DNA of 64,000 nt from WRDF01 sp031552235 (GTDB lineage Bacteria; Bacteroidota; Bacteroidia; Bacteroidales; Rikenellaceae): positions 1-64,000 of the forward strand of contig JAVBMR010000004.1 of NCBI GenBank assembly GCA_031552235.1, in the 5' to 3' direction. The position numbers and the translations under genes are program-made. Position 1 is the stretch's first letter, and the number at the start of each line of letters is the position of its first letter. Shown in pieces: positions 33,014 to 41,154 of this stretch. The notes below the pieces were generated by a model that worked only from the letters and a program-made list of their open reading frames with translations, was not told where the DNA came from and made no database searches.

Positions 33014-33514
33014 TTATTCGCCGTTGGCGGCGATGTCCTTGCTGTGTTCGATGGCCTGAAGCGCAAGGAAAGTGTCGCCGAAATCGCCGAGGTTGTCGCG
33101 TTCGGTTTCGAACATGTCCTGATGGTGTTCTTCGACCACTACGAGATCCTCGAACATCTTCTTGGTAGCCGCGTCGCCCATCTGGGCCGCTTCACGCGCG
33201 TAGGCGTTATAGTGTTCCACGGTTTCCCTTTCGAGTTCCGCCGAGTATGCCAGCATTTCTTTTACGTCGTGTATCTGCTTAACAGCCTTAGCCATACGTA
33301 TAACCGGATCGCCTTTGAGGAACATTACACGCTCGGCCAGCATTTCGACGTGGCGCATCTCGACGATGGATATCCTGTGGAAATAGTCGGCCAGCGGTTT
33401 GAACCCGGCATCTTCGAGGCGGAAGTGGAAATACATGTACTGATGCAGGCCCGTAAGCTCCTCGCCGATTGCTTTATTGAGCAATTCGCAGCTTTTCTCG
33501 TTGTAATCTGCCAT
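33014..33514 (-). CDS. Bacterioferritin-like protein
   Basis: A 166-residue four-helix ferritin-like protein. Helix A has LNKAIGEELTGLHQYMYFHF (iron-ligand Glu). Helix B has SIVEMRHVEMLAERVMFLKGDP, in which the EMRH Met corresponds to the heme-ligating Met of bacterioferritin. Helix C has LERETVEHYNAYAREA and helix D VVVEEHHQDMFE. It should oxidise and store iron or detoxify peroxide-reactive iron. Heme binding is possible but unproven. A TATCTTTG box at 33577-33584 lies right after the stop of the upstream gene, giving a ~58-nt leader. Confidence 0.87.
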   Translation of the reverse strand: MADYNEKSCELLNKAIGEELTGLHQYMYFHFRLEDAGFKPLADYFHRISIVEMRHVEMLAERVMFLKGDPVIRMAKAVKQIHDVKEMLAYSAELERETVEHYNAYAREAAQMGDAATKKMFEDLVVVEEHHQDMFETERDNLGDFGDTFLALQAIEHSKDIAANGE

Positions 33515-33576
33515 AATCTCTCTGTTTTTAAGTTAGTGTGTTTGGTCTTATCTTAAATATATAGCAATTTCTGCGC

Positions 33577-33584
33577 CAAAGATA
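33577..33584 (-). promoter_or_regulatory. -7 box TATCTTTG of the bacterioferritin-like gene
   Basis: Perfect TAnnTTTG box on the minus strand, immediately after the stop codon of the 488-residue upstream protein. The ferritin can therefore be expressed independently. Confidence 0.65.
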
Positions 33585-33585
33585 A

Positions 33586-35052
33586 TTATTGGCTGAGGTC
33601 TTCTATCTTCAATATCCCGGAGCGGTTGAAAACCAGGCGGAAGCGTTTATATTGGGCCTGCCCCTCGGCCTGGAGTTGCATCAGCATGTTAAGGTAATAG
33701 ATCTTGTCGCCGTATATCAGCCCTATCTTCTCGTTCTCGTCTATGGTGTAGAGCGGCACTTCGGGGTTATCCATCTTCTCTATGAAGTTCATCAGGTGCA
33801 GGCGCAGGATGTCGTTTATCCCGACGAGCGAGTATTTGTCCTGGCTTTTCAGTGCTCCGGCGTCGATGCGCACCATCTTGCGGTAGAGGATTATTTTCTC
33901 GTCGTTGATGCGGGTCTCGGCCTGCAGAAGAGGCGAACGGCTGCGCAGTTCCATCACTTCCTGCGGCACTTTGTCCTCGGTAATGAAGTCGACCCCCTCT
34001 TTGATCCAGCCTATCTGTGTGCCTTTTATGCTGACGGTGGTCTTGTTGTCGAAATATTTGTCTTTGAGGCGGTGGGCGAAATAGAACCTCATGGTGTCTT
34101 TGATGCGGTCCTTGAACATGTAGCTTACTACCAGCGCGAAAAAGAACGGCGTGGTAATGTTGCCATACCTCATCTGTCCCCAAAAGGCTATGGCCGTGGC
34201 GAATATCATGGCGATCCCGGCCGCCAGGCTGTAGTATATCTGCCGCACCACAACGCCGTCCACCTTTTGCTTGGCCTGCAGGAAGAGGTCGCTCTCGATG
34301 TATTTCTTGAGTACGCCGTTGCGGAAAATGACCTCCCTGTTCTTGGTTGGGCTGTCGGGATCGACCACCGGATAGCCGGCCGCGCGTGCGTAGGCGGTTT
34401 CGTCCACGGCGAGTTTCACCATACGTCCGGCTATTTCCTCGTAATTTTTGCCCGGCCGCTTCTCGACGTTCTTTATCAGCCTGAACGTGTGGCGCAGTAT
34501 GACGCTGCTCAGGAACTCGTCGCCGAAAAGGTAGTAGTTCATCTCCTCGGGGCTGACCGTCGGAACGTTGATTATATGCCGCAGGCCGCGGTACGCTTCC
34601 TTTATCTTATCGATCTGCGTGAGGTACTCGTTGCACAGGTATTCTGCGTCGCCCGACAGCGGCGTACATACGATATGTTCCCTTTGGGCGCGCAGCGAGC
34701 TTTTGAATATGGCCATGAACATCTTGATCTGGTATTCATAGTCGGCCGTATCGGTTTGAGTGATGGGCGAGGCCAGGTTCAGGAACGCCTGCCTGATGTT
34801 GTTGAGCGGTATGGCCTGTCCGTCCGCTATTTCGCGCAACAGGAAGATGGGTGTGATGAGCCTCACGTTCGATTTCACGTCACGGTAGAACTGCGACTTG
34901 CTGTATGTTTCTGCGTTGATATCGAGGCTGTTGGGTACGAACAACCATGTGTTTACGGCGAAGTCGTTGATAACGGTTTGGCGCTTGACGGCAAAACCGA
35001 TCTTCATCTCCACCGAGAATTTATCGTGTATCCTTACCAGTATGTCTACCAT
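33586..35052 (-). CDS. Unknown 488-residue membrane protein
   Basis: I do not recognise a named domain. From ATG 35052 (the frame runs open to 35172 but that part covers the promoter), the first ~300 residues are soluble. They include a segment of bulky residues typical of a helical domain and VDETAYARAAGYPVVDPDSPTKNREVIF. Two adjacent hydrophobic helices follow at ~283-330 (IYYSLAAGIAMIFATAIAFWG and ITTPFFFALVVSYMF), then FKDRIKDTMRFYFAHRLKDKYFDNKTT and a ~130-residue C-terminal soluble part. This suggests an inner-membrane hairpin with both large domains in the cytoplasm (inference). The -7 box at 35059-35066 is so close that the mRNA would be almost leaderless. Confidence 0.8.
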   Translation of the reverse strand: MVDILVRIHDKFSVEMKIGFAVKRQTVINDFAVNTWLFVPNSLDINAETYSKSQFYRDVKSNVRLITPIFLLREIADGQAIPLNNIRQAFLNLASPITQTDTADYEYQIKMFMAIFKSSLRAQREHIVCTPLSGDAEYLCNEYLTQIDKIKEAYRGLRHIINVPTVSPEEMNYYLFGDEFLSSVILRHTFRLIKNVEKRPGKNYEEIAGRMVKLAVDETAYARAAGYPVVDPDSPTKNREVIFRNGVLKKYIESDLFLQAKQKVDGVVVRQIYYSLAAGIAMIFATAIAFWGQMRYGNITTPFFFALVVSYMFKDRIKDTMRFYFAHRLKDKYFDNKTTVSIKGTQIGWIKEGVDFITEDKVPQEVMELRSRSPLLQAETRINDEKIILYRKMVRIDAGALKSQDKYSLVGINDILRLHLMNFIEKMDNPEVPLYTIDENEKIGLIYGDKIYYLNMLMQLQAEGQAQYKRFRLVFNRSGILKIEDLSQ

Positions 35053-35058
35053 AGTGCA

Positions 35059-35066
35059 CAAATGTA
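35059..35066 (-). promoter_or_regulatory. -7 box TACATTTG of the 488-residue protein gene
   Basis: Perfect TAnnTTTG box 6 bp from ATG 35052. It fixes that start and predicts a leader of only about 3 nt. It lies at the end of the promoter-linked repeat 35064-35126. Confidence 0.7.
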
Positions 35067-35126
35067 GTGAAAATCGAGAGCAATCGCGAAAGCTTGCTTT
35101 CGGAAGATTGCCGGGGCGCATCCTGT
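35064..35126 (-). repeat. Promoter-linked repeat, copy 1
   Basis: It shares two blocks with copy 2 at 40903-41015: 35064-35084 against 40903-40923 (19 of 21 bases), and 35108-35126 against 40997-41015 (18 of 19 bases, TTGCCGGGGCGCATCCTGT). The blocks are 23 bp apart here and 73 bp apart in copy 2. In between is the hairpin CGAAAGC-TT-GCTTTCG (35087-35102). Both copies lie immediately upstream of, and merge into, a -7 box. Similar sequence is familiar to me from other Bacteroidales promoter regions, but that is memory, not a search. Confidence 0.6.
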
Positions 35127-35235
35127 AATCTTCAAAATTCTGTCCGTGTGCCGGAAGGCACCCGTGGTGCATCCTGTTATTCTACAAATATAATATAAAA
35201 TTCGTGCCAATGTCTGGCTCCGGCCCGGAATAAAA

Positions 35236-35262
35236 GAAGCCGCCCAGAATCGGGGCGGCTTC
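35236..35262 (-). terminator. Terminator of hppA
   Basis: A perfect 10-bp stem GAAGCCGCCC/GGGCGGCTTC has a 7-nt loop. On the minus strand it is followed by TTTTATT. Confidence 0.85.
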
Positions 35263-35282
35263 CTTGTCTGGCCGTCAGGCCG

Positions 35283-37502
35283 TTAGAACAGGCTGAAGGT
35301 CACCGTGAGACCTGCCATAACTATCGCCACCATGCTCATGAGCTGGATGAGGATGTTGAGTGACGGGCCTGAAGTATCCTTGAACGGGTCGCCCACTGTG
35401 TCGCCGACAACGGTCGCCTTGTGGTTGGCCGAGCCTTTGCCGCCGAAGTTGCCTTCTTCGATATACTTCTTGGCGTTGTCCCACGCGCCGCCCGAGTTGG
35501 CCATGAAGATGGCGAGTACGAAACCCGCGCCGAGCGCTCCTACCAGCAGGCCCATAACGCCCGATACGCCGAATATGAGGCCGGTCACGACAGGGGCGAG
35601 GATGGCGAGGATTGACGGGAAGAGCATCTCGCGCTGGGCGCCTTTGGTCGATATCTCGACGCAGCGTGCGTAGTCCGGCGTTGCCTTGCCTTCCAGAATG
35701 CCCTTGATTTCGCGGAATTGGCGGCGAACCTCGTTAACCATGCTTTGGGCCGCGCGTCCAACAGCGTTCATTGTGAGGCCGCAGAACAGGAACGCCATCA
35801 TCGCGCCTATAAATACGCCTATGAGGACTTTCGGGTTCATCAGGTGGATCTGGTAGGCGTCTATGAAGTCGAGGATACCCGATTCGGCAACGGCTTTTTG
35901 TGTGCCGTCGGCGAGTTCGAGCGTCGTTTGACCGATATGCGTGAGGCCGATCTTGATCTCTTCGATATACGACGCGAGCAGGGCGAGGGCTGTAAGCGCG
36001 GCCGAGCCGATGGCGAAACCTTTACCCGTAGCGGCAGTTGTGTTGCCCAGGGCGTCGAGTGCGTCCGTGCGTTTGCGCACTTCCGGGCCGAGGCCGCTCA
36101 TTTCGGCGTTGCCGCCGGCGTTGTCGGCGATGGGGCCGTAGGCGTCGGTTGCGAGCGTGATTCCGAGGGTCGAGAGCATGCCCACAGCCGCGATACCTAT
36201 GCCGTAAAGCCCCATGCTGAGGTTAGAGGCCGACAGCATGTTGGCCATGTCGAAATTGATGGCGCAGAGGTAGGCGAGGATGATAGCCACGGCGATAGTG
36301 ATAACCGGGATGGCTGTCGAGATCATGCCCGTGCCGATACCTGAGATGATAACCGTCGCGGGGCCTGTTTCGGAGCTTTCCGCAATCCGTTGCGTAGGTT
36401 TATAAGAGTGCGATGTGTAGTATTCGGTAATCTGGCCGATGATGACGCCGGCCACGAGGCCTGTGATCACCGAGAACGAAACTCCGATCCAGTTCTCCAT
36501 TTTGAGCCAGTATAGAATGCCGAACGTTGCGGCGGCGATCAGGATAGAGCTGACGTTCGTGCCGCGCCCGAGTGCACCGAGGAGCTGTTTCATATTCGCG
36601 CCCTCTTTTGTGCGCACGAGGAAGATACCTATAATAGAGAGCAGGATACCGACAGCCGCTATGAGCATAGGAGCCATAACCGCTTTCATCTGCGAGTCGG
36701 TGTCGCCGGCGATGACGAACGCCGCAGCGCCTAACGCCGCCGTGGCGAGGATAGATCCGCAGTAGCTTTCATAGAGGTCGGCGCCCATACCGGCAACGTC
36801 GCCCACGTTGTCGCCCACGTTGTCGGCGATGGTGGCCGGGTTGCGGGGGTCGTCTTCAGGGATGCCGGCTTCGACCTTACCCACGAGGTCGGCGCCCACG
36901 TCGGCAGCTTTGGTGTAGATACCTCCGCCCACGCGCGCGAACAGCGCCTGTGTCGACGCACCCATACCGAACGTAAGCATGGTCGTGGTCATGATAACGA
37001 GTTTCTCCGTGCCTGTCGCGTCGACGAAATAGTTGAGCACGAGGTACCATGCCGAGATGTCGAAAAGTCCGAGGCCGACAACTACAAGGCCCATAACCGC
37101 GCCGCTTCGGAAAGCGACCCTCAGGCCCTTGTTAAGCGATTGCGAAGCCGCGTTTGCCGTACGCGCCGAGGCGTAAGTGGCGGTTTTCATCCCGATGAAG
37201 CCAGCGAGCCCCGAAAAGAACCCTCCGGTAAGGAACGCGAACGGCACCCATTCGTTCTGCACGCCAAGGCCGTAGGCAAGGAATGCGAAGAACGCGGCCA
37301 GTACGATAAAAATGAGGATCACGACCTTGTACTGCTGTTTCAGGTATGCCATGGCACCCTGGCGCACGTAGGCCGCGATCTCTTTCATCCTGTCCGTGCC
37401 TTCGCTTTGTTTCTTCATCTGGCGGAAGAAGTACGCCGCGAACCCGAGCGCCAGAAGTGAAGCCGCAGGAATGAGCCAAAAAATAGTAGGTGTATAACCC
37501 AT
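35283..37502 (-). CDS. hppA: Membrane-bound pyrophosphatase, K+-dependent ion pump
   Basis: The pump couples hydrolysis of pyrophosphate to export of Na+ and/or H+. It is a 739-residue protein with about 16 transmembrane helices. The pyrophosphate-binding signature GGGIYTKAADVGADLVGKVEAGIPEDDPRNPATIADNVGDNVGD begins near residue 190 and the second acidic cluster DAYGPIADNAGGNAEM near 465. The GNTTAATGKG segment has Ala at the position that is Lys in K+-independent enzymes, which marks the K+-dependent class. Bacteroides homologues pump Na+; which ion is used here is inferred. It is a single-gene unit with promoter 37587-37594 and terminator 35236-35262. Confidence 0.95.
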   Translation of the reverse strand: MGYTPTIFWLIPAASLLALGFAAYFFRQMKKQSEGTDRMKEIAAYVRQGAMAYLKQQYKVVILIFIVLAAFFAFLAYGLGVQNEWVPFAFLTGGFFSGLAGFIGMKTATYASARTANAASQSLNKGLRVAFRSGAVMGLVVVGLGLFDISAWYLVLNYFVDATGTEKLVIMTTTMLTFGMGASTQALFARVGGGIYTKAADVGADLVGKVEAGIPEDDPRNPATIADNVGDNVGDVAGMGADLYESYCGSILATAALGAAAFVIAGDTDSQMKAVMAPMLIAAVGILLSIIGIFLVRTKEGANMKQLLGALGRGTNVSSILIAAATFGILYWLKMENWIGVSFSVITGLVAGVIIGQITEYYTSHSYKPTQRIAESSETGPATVIISGIGTGMISTAIPVITIAVAIILAYLCAINFDMANMLSASNLSMGLYGIGIAAVGMLSTLGITLATDAYGPIADNAGGNAEMSGLGPEVRKRTDALDALGNTTAATGKGFAIGSAALTALALLASYIEEIKIGLTHIGQTTLELADGTQKAVAESGILDFIDAYQIHLMNPKVLIGVFIGAMMAFLFCGLTMNAVGRAAQSMVNEVRRQFREIKGILEGKATPDYARCVEISTKGAQREMLFPSILAILAPVVTGLIFGVSGVMGLLVGALGAGFVLAIFMANSGGAWDNAKKYIEEGNFGGKGSANHKATVVGDTVGDPFKDTSGPSLNILIQLMSMVAIVMAGLTVTFSLF

Positions 37503-37586
37503 AATCGATACAGTTTTTATGTTAGTAATTTAATTAGGTTGAGTTGCTGTATGCTGGGGCAGTCGGAAGCCGGGCGTACAATAAAG

Positions 37587-37594
37587 CAAAGATA
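37587..37594 (-). promoter_or_regulatory. -7 box TATCTTTG of hppA
   Basis: Perfect TAnnTTTG box on the minus strand. It predicts a leader of about 80 nt before ATG 37502. Confidence 0.65.
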
Positions 37595-37638
37595 TCATTC
37601 TTATTTGATTCGCCGCACGAAACTATGCCGAAAATGGT

Positions 37639-37646
37639 TATTTTTG
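37639..37646 (+). promoter_or_regulatory. -7 box TATTTTTG of the SpoU methyltransferase gene
   Basis: Perfect TAnnTTTG box 20 bp before ATG 37667. It is divergent from the hppA promoter. Confidence 0.65.
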
Positions 37647-37666
37647 TCGATTGAAAATAATAAAAT

Positions 37667-38200
37667 ATGAAAAAAACTCCAAACAGCGCTTTAAGCAGGA
37701 TCAGCGCCGAGGAATATGCCGTGAAAGAGAAAATGCCGGTGGTCGTGGTGCTGGATAACGTGAGGAGCATGAATAACGTGGGTTCGTTCTTTCGCACCTG
37801 CGACGCGTTCCCGGTGGAGCGCATCGTCCTGTGCGGGATCACGGGTACGCCGCCCGACAGGGAGATACACAAGACCGCCCTCGGCGCGGAGAATACTGTG
37901 GAATGGGGCTACGAAAAAGATACGATTTCCGCCGTCGCCGCACTCAAGGCGCAGGGGTATAAGGCTGTGGCCGTGGAACAGGTCGAAGGTGCGGCGATGC
38001 TTCAGGATTTCGAATGTGTACCTGGCGAAAAATATGCCCTTGTTTTTGGCAACGAAGTCGATGGGGTAGCGCAGGATGTCGTATCGGCCTGTGACGCGGC
38101 TGTCGAGATTCCACAGGCCGGTACGAAACATTCACTCAACGTGTCTGTTAGCGGAGGTGTCGTACTTTGGCACTTCTTCGAACGGATCGGGTTGCGTTGA
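37667..38200 (+). CDS. SpoU/TrmH-family RNA methyltransferase
   Basis: A 177-residue SPOUT (knotted) methyltransferase that uses SAM to 2'-O-methylate tRNA or rRNA. All three SpoU motifs are present: motif 1 LDNVRSMNNVGSFFRTCDAF (~29-48), motif 2 YALVFGNEVDGV (~126-137) and motif 3 IPQAGTKHSLNVSVSGGVVLW (~150-170). It lacks the N-terminal substrate-binding extension of RlmB, so it is a short TrmH/TrmL-like form; the exact target nucleotide is unknown. It is a single gene with its own promoter and a terminator at 38229-38247. Confidence 0.9.
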   Translation: MKKTPNSALSRISAEEYAVKEKMPVVVVLDNVRSMNNVGSFFRTCDAFPVERIVLCGITGTPPDREIHKTALGAENTVEWGYEKDTISAVAALKAQGYKAVAVEQVEGAAMLQDFECVPGEKYALVFGNEVDGVAQDVVSACDAAVEIPQAGTKHSLNVSVSGGVVLWHFFERIGLR

Positions 38201-38228
38201 CGTACTGGATATGCCCGGGCCGTTGGCG

Positions 38229-38247
38229 GGTTCCGCAACGCGGAACC
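38229..38247 (+). terminator. Terminator of the SpoU methyltransferase gene
   Basis: An 8-bp stem GGTTCCGC/GCGGAACC with a 3-nt loop is followed by GGTTTTAT. Confidence 0.65.
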
Positions 38248-38282
38248 GGTTTTATATGGATGATGCTTTTGCTCTGCGAATG

Positions 38283-38300
38283 GCGTTATTGCGGATAAAC
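38283..38300 (+). repeat. Solo copy of the MITE end motif before panB
   Basis: GCGTTATTGCGGATAAAC here matches GCGTTATTGCAGATAAGC on the minus strand at 22930-22947 at 16 of 18 positions. No inverted partner was found nearby. It lies ~15 bp upstream of the panB -33 region. Confidence 0.45.
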
Positions 38301-38336
38301 GTTAAATTTTAAATTTGCTTTATACCAAAAACTCGC

Positions 38337-38344
38337 TACCTTTA
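38337..38344 (+). promoter_or_regulatory. Promoter of panB (TTTG ... TACCTTTA)
   Basis: TACCTTTA departs from TAnnTTTG at one position, but a perfect TTTG -33 box lies at 38314-38317, 19 bp upstream. The ATG is 23 bp downstream. Confidence 0.65.
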
Positions 38345-38367
38345 CCTCGTCGTTAAATACTGGAAAT

Positions 38368-39186
38368 ATGTCTACACAAATTGCAAATCTCAGGGCGGTA
38401 ACTACTTACCGCTTGCTGGAAATGAAGCAGAAAGGCGAGAAGATATCGATGCTGACGGCTTATGACTACTCGATGGCCAGCATACTCGACGAGTCCGATA
38501 TAGACGTGGTGCTTGTGGGCGATTCAGCGGCGAACGTGATGGCCGGTTTCGAAACCACAGTGCCGATCACGCTCGACAATATGATATACCACGCCCAGGC
38601 TGTTACGCGTGCCATAAAGAGGGCGCTTGTCGTTGCCGACCTTCCGTTCGGCACATATCAGGGGAATCCGCTGGAGGCCGTAGCATCTGCCGTGCGTGTG
38701 ATGAAAGAGGCTGAAGTAGACGCAGTTAAGATAGAGGGAGGGGAAGAGATACTCGAATCGGTCAACCGCATACTGAGTGCCGGGATACCTGTGATGGGGC
38801 ACCTGGGGCTTACGCCGCAGTCGATACATAAATTCGGCACATATACTGTTCGCGCTAAAGAGGAGGCAGAGGCGAAAAAACTGATGCACGACGCCAAATT
38901 GCTTGAAGATGCCGGGTGTTTCGCGATAGTACTCGAAAAGGTTCCTGCGAAGCTGGCCGAAAAGGTGGCCAAAGAACTGCATATACCTATTATAGGTATC
39001 GGGGCGGGCGGCGGTGTCGATGGCCAGGTGCTGGTGATCCACGACATGCTGGGGATAACGAACGAATTCTCGCCGCGCTTCCTGCGCCGTTACGCCGAGC
39101 TGCACGACATTATGAAAGACGCCTTCTCGAACTATATCAAGGATGTGAAGAGCGGGGATTTCCCGAACGGGAAGGAGCAGTATTAG
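38368..39186 (+). CDS. panB: 3-methyl-2-oxobutanoate hydroxymethyltransferase
   Basis: The enzyme makes ketopantoate for pantothenate and CoA synthesis from 2-oxoisovalerate and methylene-tetrahydrofolate. The 272-residue TIM barrel is full length. The start has KISMLTAYDYSMASILDES. The metal-binding Asp residues occur in VVLVGDSAANVM and VVADLPFGTYQ. KIEGGEEI and PVMGHLGLTPQSIHKFG are conserved, and the catalytic-site Glu is in FAIVLEKVP. panC and panD are not nearby. It is a single-gene unit. Confidence 0.95.
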   Translation: MSTQIANLRAVTTYRLLEMKQKGEKISMLTAYDYSMASILDESDIDVVLVGDSAANVMAGFETTVPITLDNMIYHAQAVTRAIKRALVVADLPFGTYQGNPLEAVASAVRVMKEAEVDAVKIEGGEEILESVNRILSAGIPVMGHLGLTPQSIHKFGTYTVRAKEEAEAKKLMHDAKLLEDAGCFAIVLEKVPAKLAEKVAKELHIPIIGIGAGGGVDGQVLVIHDMLGITNEFSPRFLRRYAELHDIMKDAFSNYIKDVKSGDFPNGKEQY

Positions 39187-39204
39187 AATCGCTTATATTT
39201 ACGG

Positions 39205-39234
39205 AAAATGCCGGGCAGAATTGTTCGGCATTTT
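39205..39234. terminator. Bidirectional terminator between panB and the SAM methyltransferase gene
   Basis: The stem AAAATGCCG/CGGCATTTT has a 12-nt loop, with T-runs on both strands. Confidence 0.75.
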
Positions 39235-39269
39235 TAATAATGGGAGGCGGCGACATTCGGTAGCCTTCG

Positions 39270-40043
39270 TTATTTTTTGATCGCCGTGAACAGCAGGTCA
39301 TAGCAAGCGTCGTCGGCAGGGGCCACGTAATAGTCTGACATCCGGATTCCTGCCGTCAGGTCGCTGTTTTGTGTGAGGAGTTTGCGGCGGTTGCGGCGGT
39401 TAAGGATATCGTAGGGGATTTGCAGCATCCAGCGCGGAAGCCACCACTGCATATTGAATATGTCGAAACGGGTCACTTTTGCGGTCGAGCGTTTGTTCTC
39501 TTCGTAATAATCGTTGACGTTCTGCTTTCCGAAAACACCCTCCGCTTTTTCGACTGTAAGTGAGTGGCCTAACAGGCGTTTGAATTCGTCGACCGTATAT
39601 TCCCTGACGTGCCACGGGTTGCGCGTGATCGACATTTTTTTGTTGGGAGTACTGATGATAAGCCGTCCGCCTGGCTTCAGCACGCGGCGAATCTCTTCGA
39701 GCATCAGGCGGTCGTTTTTGATGTGTTCTATGACCTGAAATGTGATGACATAATCGAAACTGTCCGGCGCGAATCCAGTGAGCGGCGGAACCGTCATGCT
39801 CCTGAATGTTACGTTATTGTACGGTGTTATGTCAACCGGAGGTTCATGCTTATCGATGGTGGTAAACGACTTGGCTTTGGGTGAAATGGTTTCGACTCCG
39901 TACCCGCTTCCTGTGCCGATCTCCAGCACGTCGCCCGACACCATCCCGGCGGCGTAATGATATGCTAACAGCGAGCGCTGATAAACGAAATTATCCGACG
40001 CGTCCGTTTGCGAAACCCTCTCAGCCGTGTGTATCTTAGCCAT
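39270..40043 (-). CDS. Class I SAM-dependent methyltransferase
   Basis: A 257-residue Methyltransf_11/25-type enzyme. The SAM-binding loop is VLEIGTGSGYG (~40-50). An acidic residue follows in FTTIDKHEP, DYVITFQVIEHIKND marks motif II/III, and EIRRVLKPGGRLIISTPNK is the post-motif strand. The last ~100 residues form a variable C-terminal domain with basic and aromatic residues (MQWWLPRWMLQIPYDILNRRNRRKLL). The substrate is unknown; relatives act on quinones, lipids or sugars. Its ATG overlaps the stop of the S1-domain gene by one base (TAATG), so the two are translationally coupled. Confidence 0.88.
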   Translation of the reverse strand: MAKIHTAERVSQTDASDNFVYQRSLLAYHYAAGMVSGDVLEIGTGSGYGVETISPKAKSFTTIDKHEPPVDITPYNNVTFRSMTVPPLTGFAPDSFDYVITFQVIEHIKNDRLMLEEIRRVLKPGGRLIISTPNKKMSITRNPWHVREYTVDEFKRLLGHSLTVEKAEGVFGKQNVNDYYEENKRSTAKVTRFDIFNMQWWLPRWMLQIPYDILNRRNRRKLLTQNSDLTAGIRMSDYYVAPADDACYDLLFTAIKK

Positions 40044-40879
40044 TACTTCGAAAGTTCTATCCCGTTGTCGGTCTGTGTGATATCGCCGCGCTTCATCAGG
40101 TAGCCGACCGTGCGCTTGAACACTTTCTTGCTCATGCCGGTAACGGCTGTGACCTTTTCGGGTGCGCTGTCGTCGTTGACCGGGAGCTTGCCGCCTTTCT
40201 TGCGCATCAGGTCGAGCAGCTTGTCGGCCGAGGCCTTAACCTCGTCATAACCTTCCTGTTGCAGGCTCAGGTCGACGCGGTTGTCCTCCGTAATGCGGCG
40301 CACATAGGCCTCCATACTGTCGCCGATCGAAACAGGGCGATAGAGCTGGTTTTTGTAGATCATGCCCCAGTGCTTGCCGTTTATCACGACGCGGTAGCCC
40401 TGTTCAAGTTCCAGTGCGACAATGATATCCACTTTCTGGCTGCGTTTAAGCGACAATTCGACGTTCGAAACCACCTCGCGCAGTGCCATGCTGGCGACGG
40501 CACGTCCCGTGATCTTGTCGCGGTAGACGTACACCACCACCTTGCTCTCGGGCTTTACAAATCCTGACATGTTACGGTTCGGCAGGAAGATATCTTTGGC
40601 TGTCAGCCCCCAGTCGAGGAACGCCCCGTGGACGGTTTTGTCGACCACTTTAAGCGCTGCGATGTCGCCAACTGCCGCATAGGGCGTTTCGGTCGAAGCG
40701 ACCAGGCGGTCTTCCGAGTCGTGGTAGACGAAAACTTTCATGGGGTCGCCGACCTTGTTTTCGAGCGATACGTAACGGTTTGGCAGCAAGACCTCGTCAC
40801 CGTCCTCGTTGATGAGGTAAAGCCCGAAATCCGAGATGCGGTTGACCGTAAGCGTATGGTATTCTCCTGCGTTGAGCAT
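40043..40879 (-). CDS. S1 RNA-binding protein, CvfB-like
   Basis: A 278-residue protein. The N terminus MLNAGEYHTLTVNRISDFGLYL begins the first of two to three S1-like OB folds (LLPNRYVSLENKVGDPMKVFVYHDSEDR; GAFLDWGLTAKDIFLPNRNMS). The C-terminal winged-helix part contains KVTAVTGMSKKVFKRTVGYLMKRGDI. This matches the CvfB/YitL family of RNA-binding regulators; the role in Bacteroidetes is unknown. ATG 40879 is chosen because the TATCTTTG box lies at 40898-40905, giving a ~14-nt leader. The open frame to 40927 crosses the promoter. It is co-transcribed with the methyltransferase. Confidence 0.88.
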   Translation of the reverse strand: MLNAGEYHTLTVNRISDFGLYLINEDGDEVLLPNRYVSLENKVGDPMKVFVYHDSEDRLVASTETPYAAVGDIAALKVVDKTVHGAFLDWGLTAKDIFLPNRNMSGFVKPESKVVVYVYRDKITGRAVASMALREVVSNVELSLKRSQKVDIIVALELEQGYRVVINGKHWGMIYKNQLYRPVSIGDSMEAYVRRITEDNRVDLSLQQEGYDEVKASADKLLDLMRKKGGKLPVNDDSAPEKVTAVTGMSKKVFKRTVGYLMKRGDITQTDNGIELSK

Positions 40880-40897
40880 AATTTCGAAATTGATATG

Positions 40898-40905
40898 CAA
40901 AGATA
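40898..40905 (-). promoter_or_regulatory. -7 box TATCTTTG of the S1 protein / methyltransferase operon
   Basis: Perfect TAnnTTTG box 18 bp before ATG 40879, at the end of promoter-linked repeat copy 2. Confidence 0.7.
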
Positions 40906-41015
40906 GTGAAAGTCGAGAGCAATCCAAACTTGTTTGAGATTAGCAATGCTTTCTTCCTCCCCGCTTGGTATCGGGAGTAAGCAGCTCCTTCGTCGGTTGC
41001 CGGGGCGTATCCTGT
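40903..41015 (-). repeat. Promoter-linked repeat, copy 2
   Basis: It shares blocks 40903-40923 and 40997-41015 with copy 1 (35064-35084 and 35108-35126). The interval between the blocks is longer here, 73 bp against 23 bp, and unrelated in sequence. Together with 41016-41120, which shows no gene, it fills the space to the lytic transglycosylase. Confidence 0.6.
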
Positions 41016-41120
41016 CTAAATAGGGGCGAAGCGAAGATAAAGCGAATAAATCCTCCGCGGAGAACAAATCAAATACCGAAACGGCCTGGCGGAACCCATG
41101 TGTTTTTGAGAATAATTAGC

Positions 41121-41128
41121 TATCTTTA
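41121..41128 (+). promoter_or_regulatory. -7 box TATCTTTA of the lytic transglycosylase gene
   Basis: One mismatch from TAnnTTTG; 26 bp before ATG 41155. Confidence 0.5.
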
Positions 41129-41154
41129 CACGTTTATTCAAAAAATAGATCACG

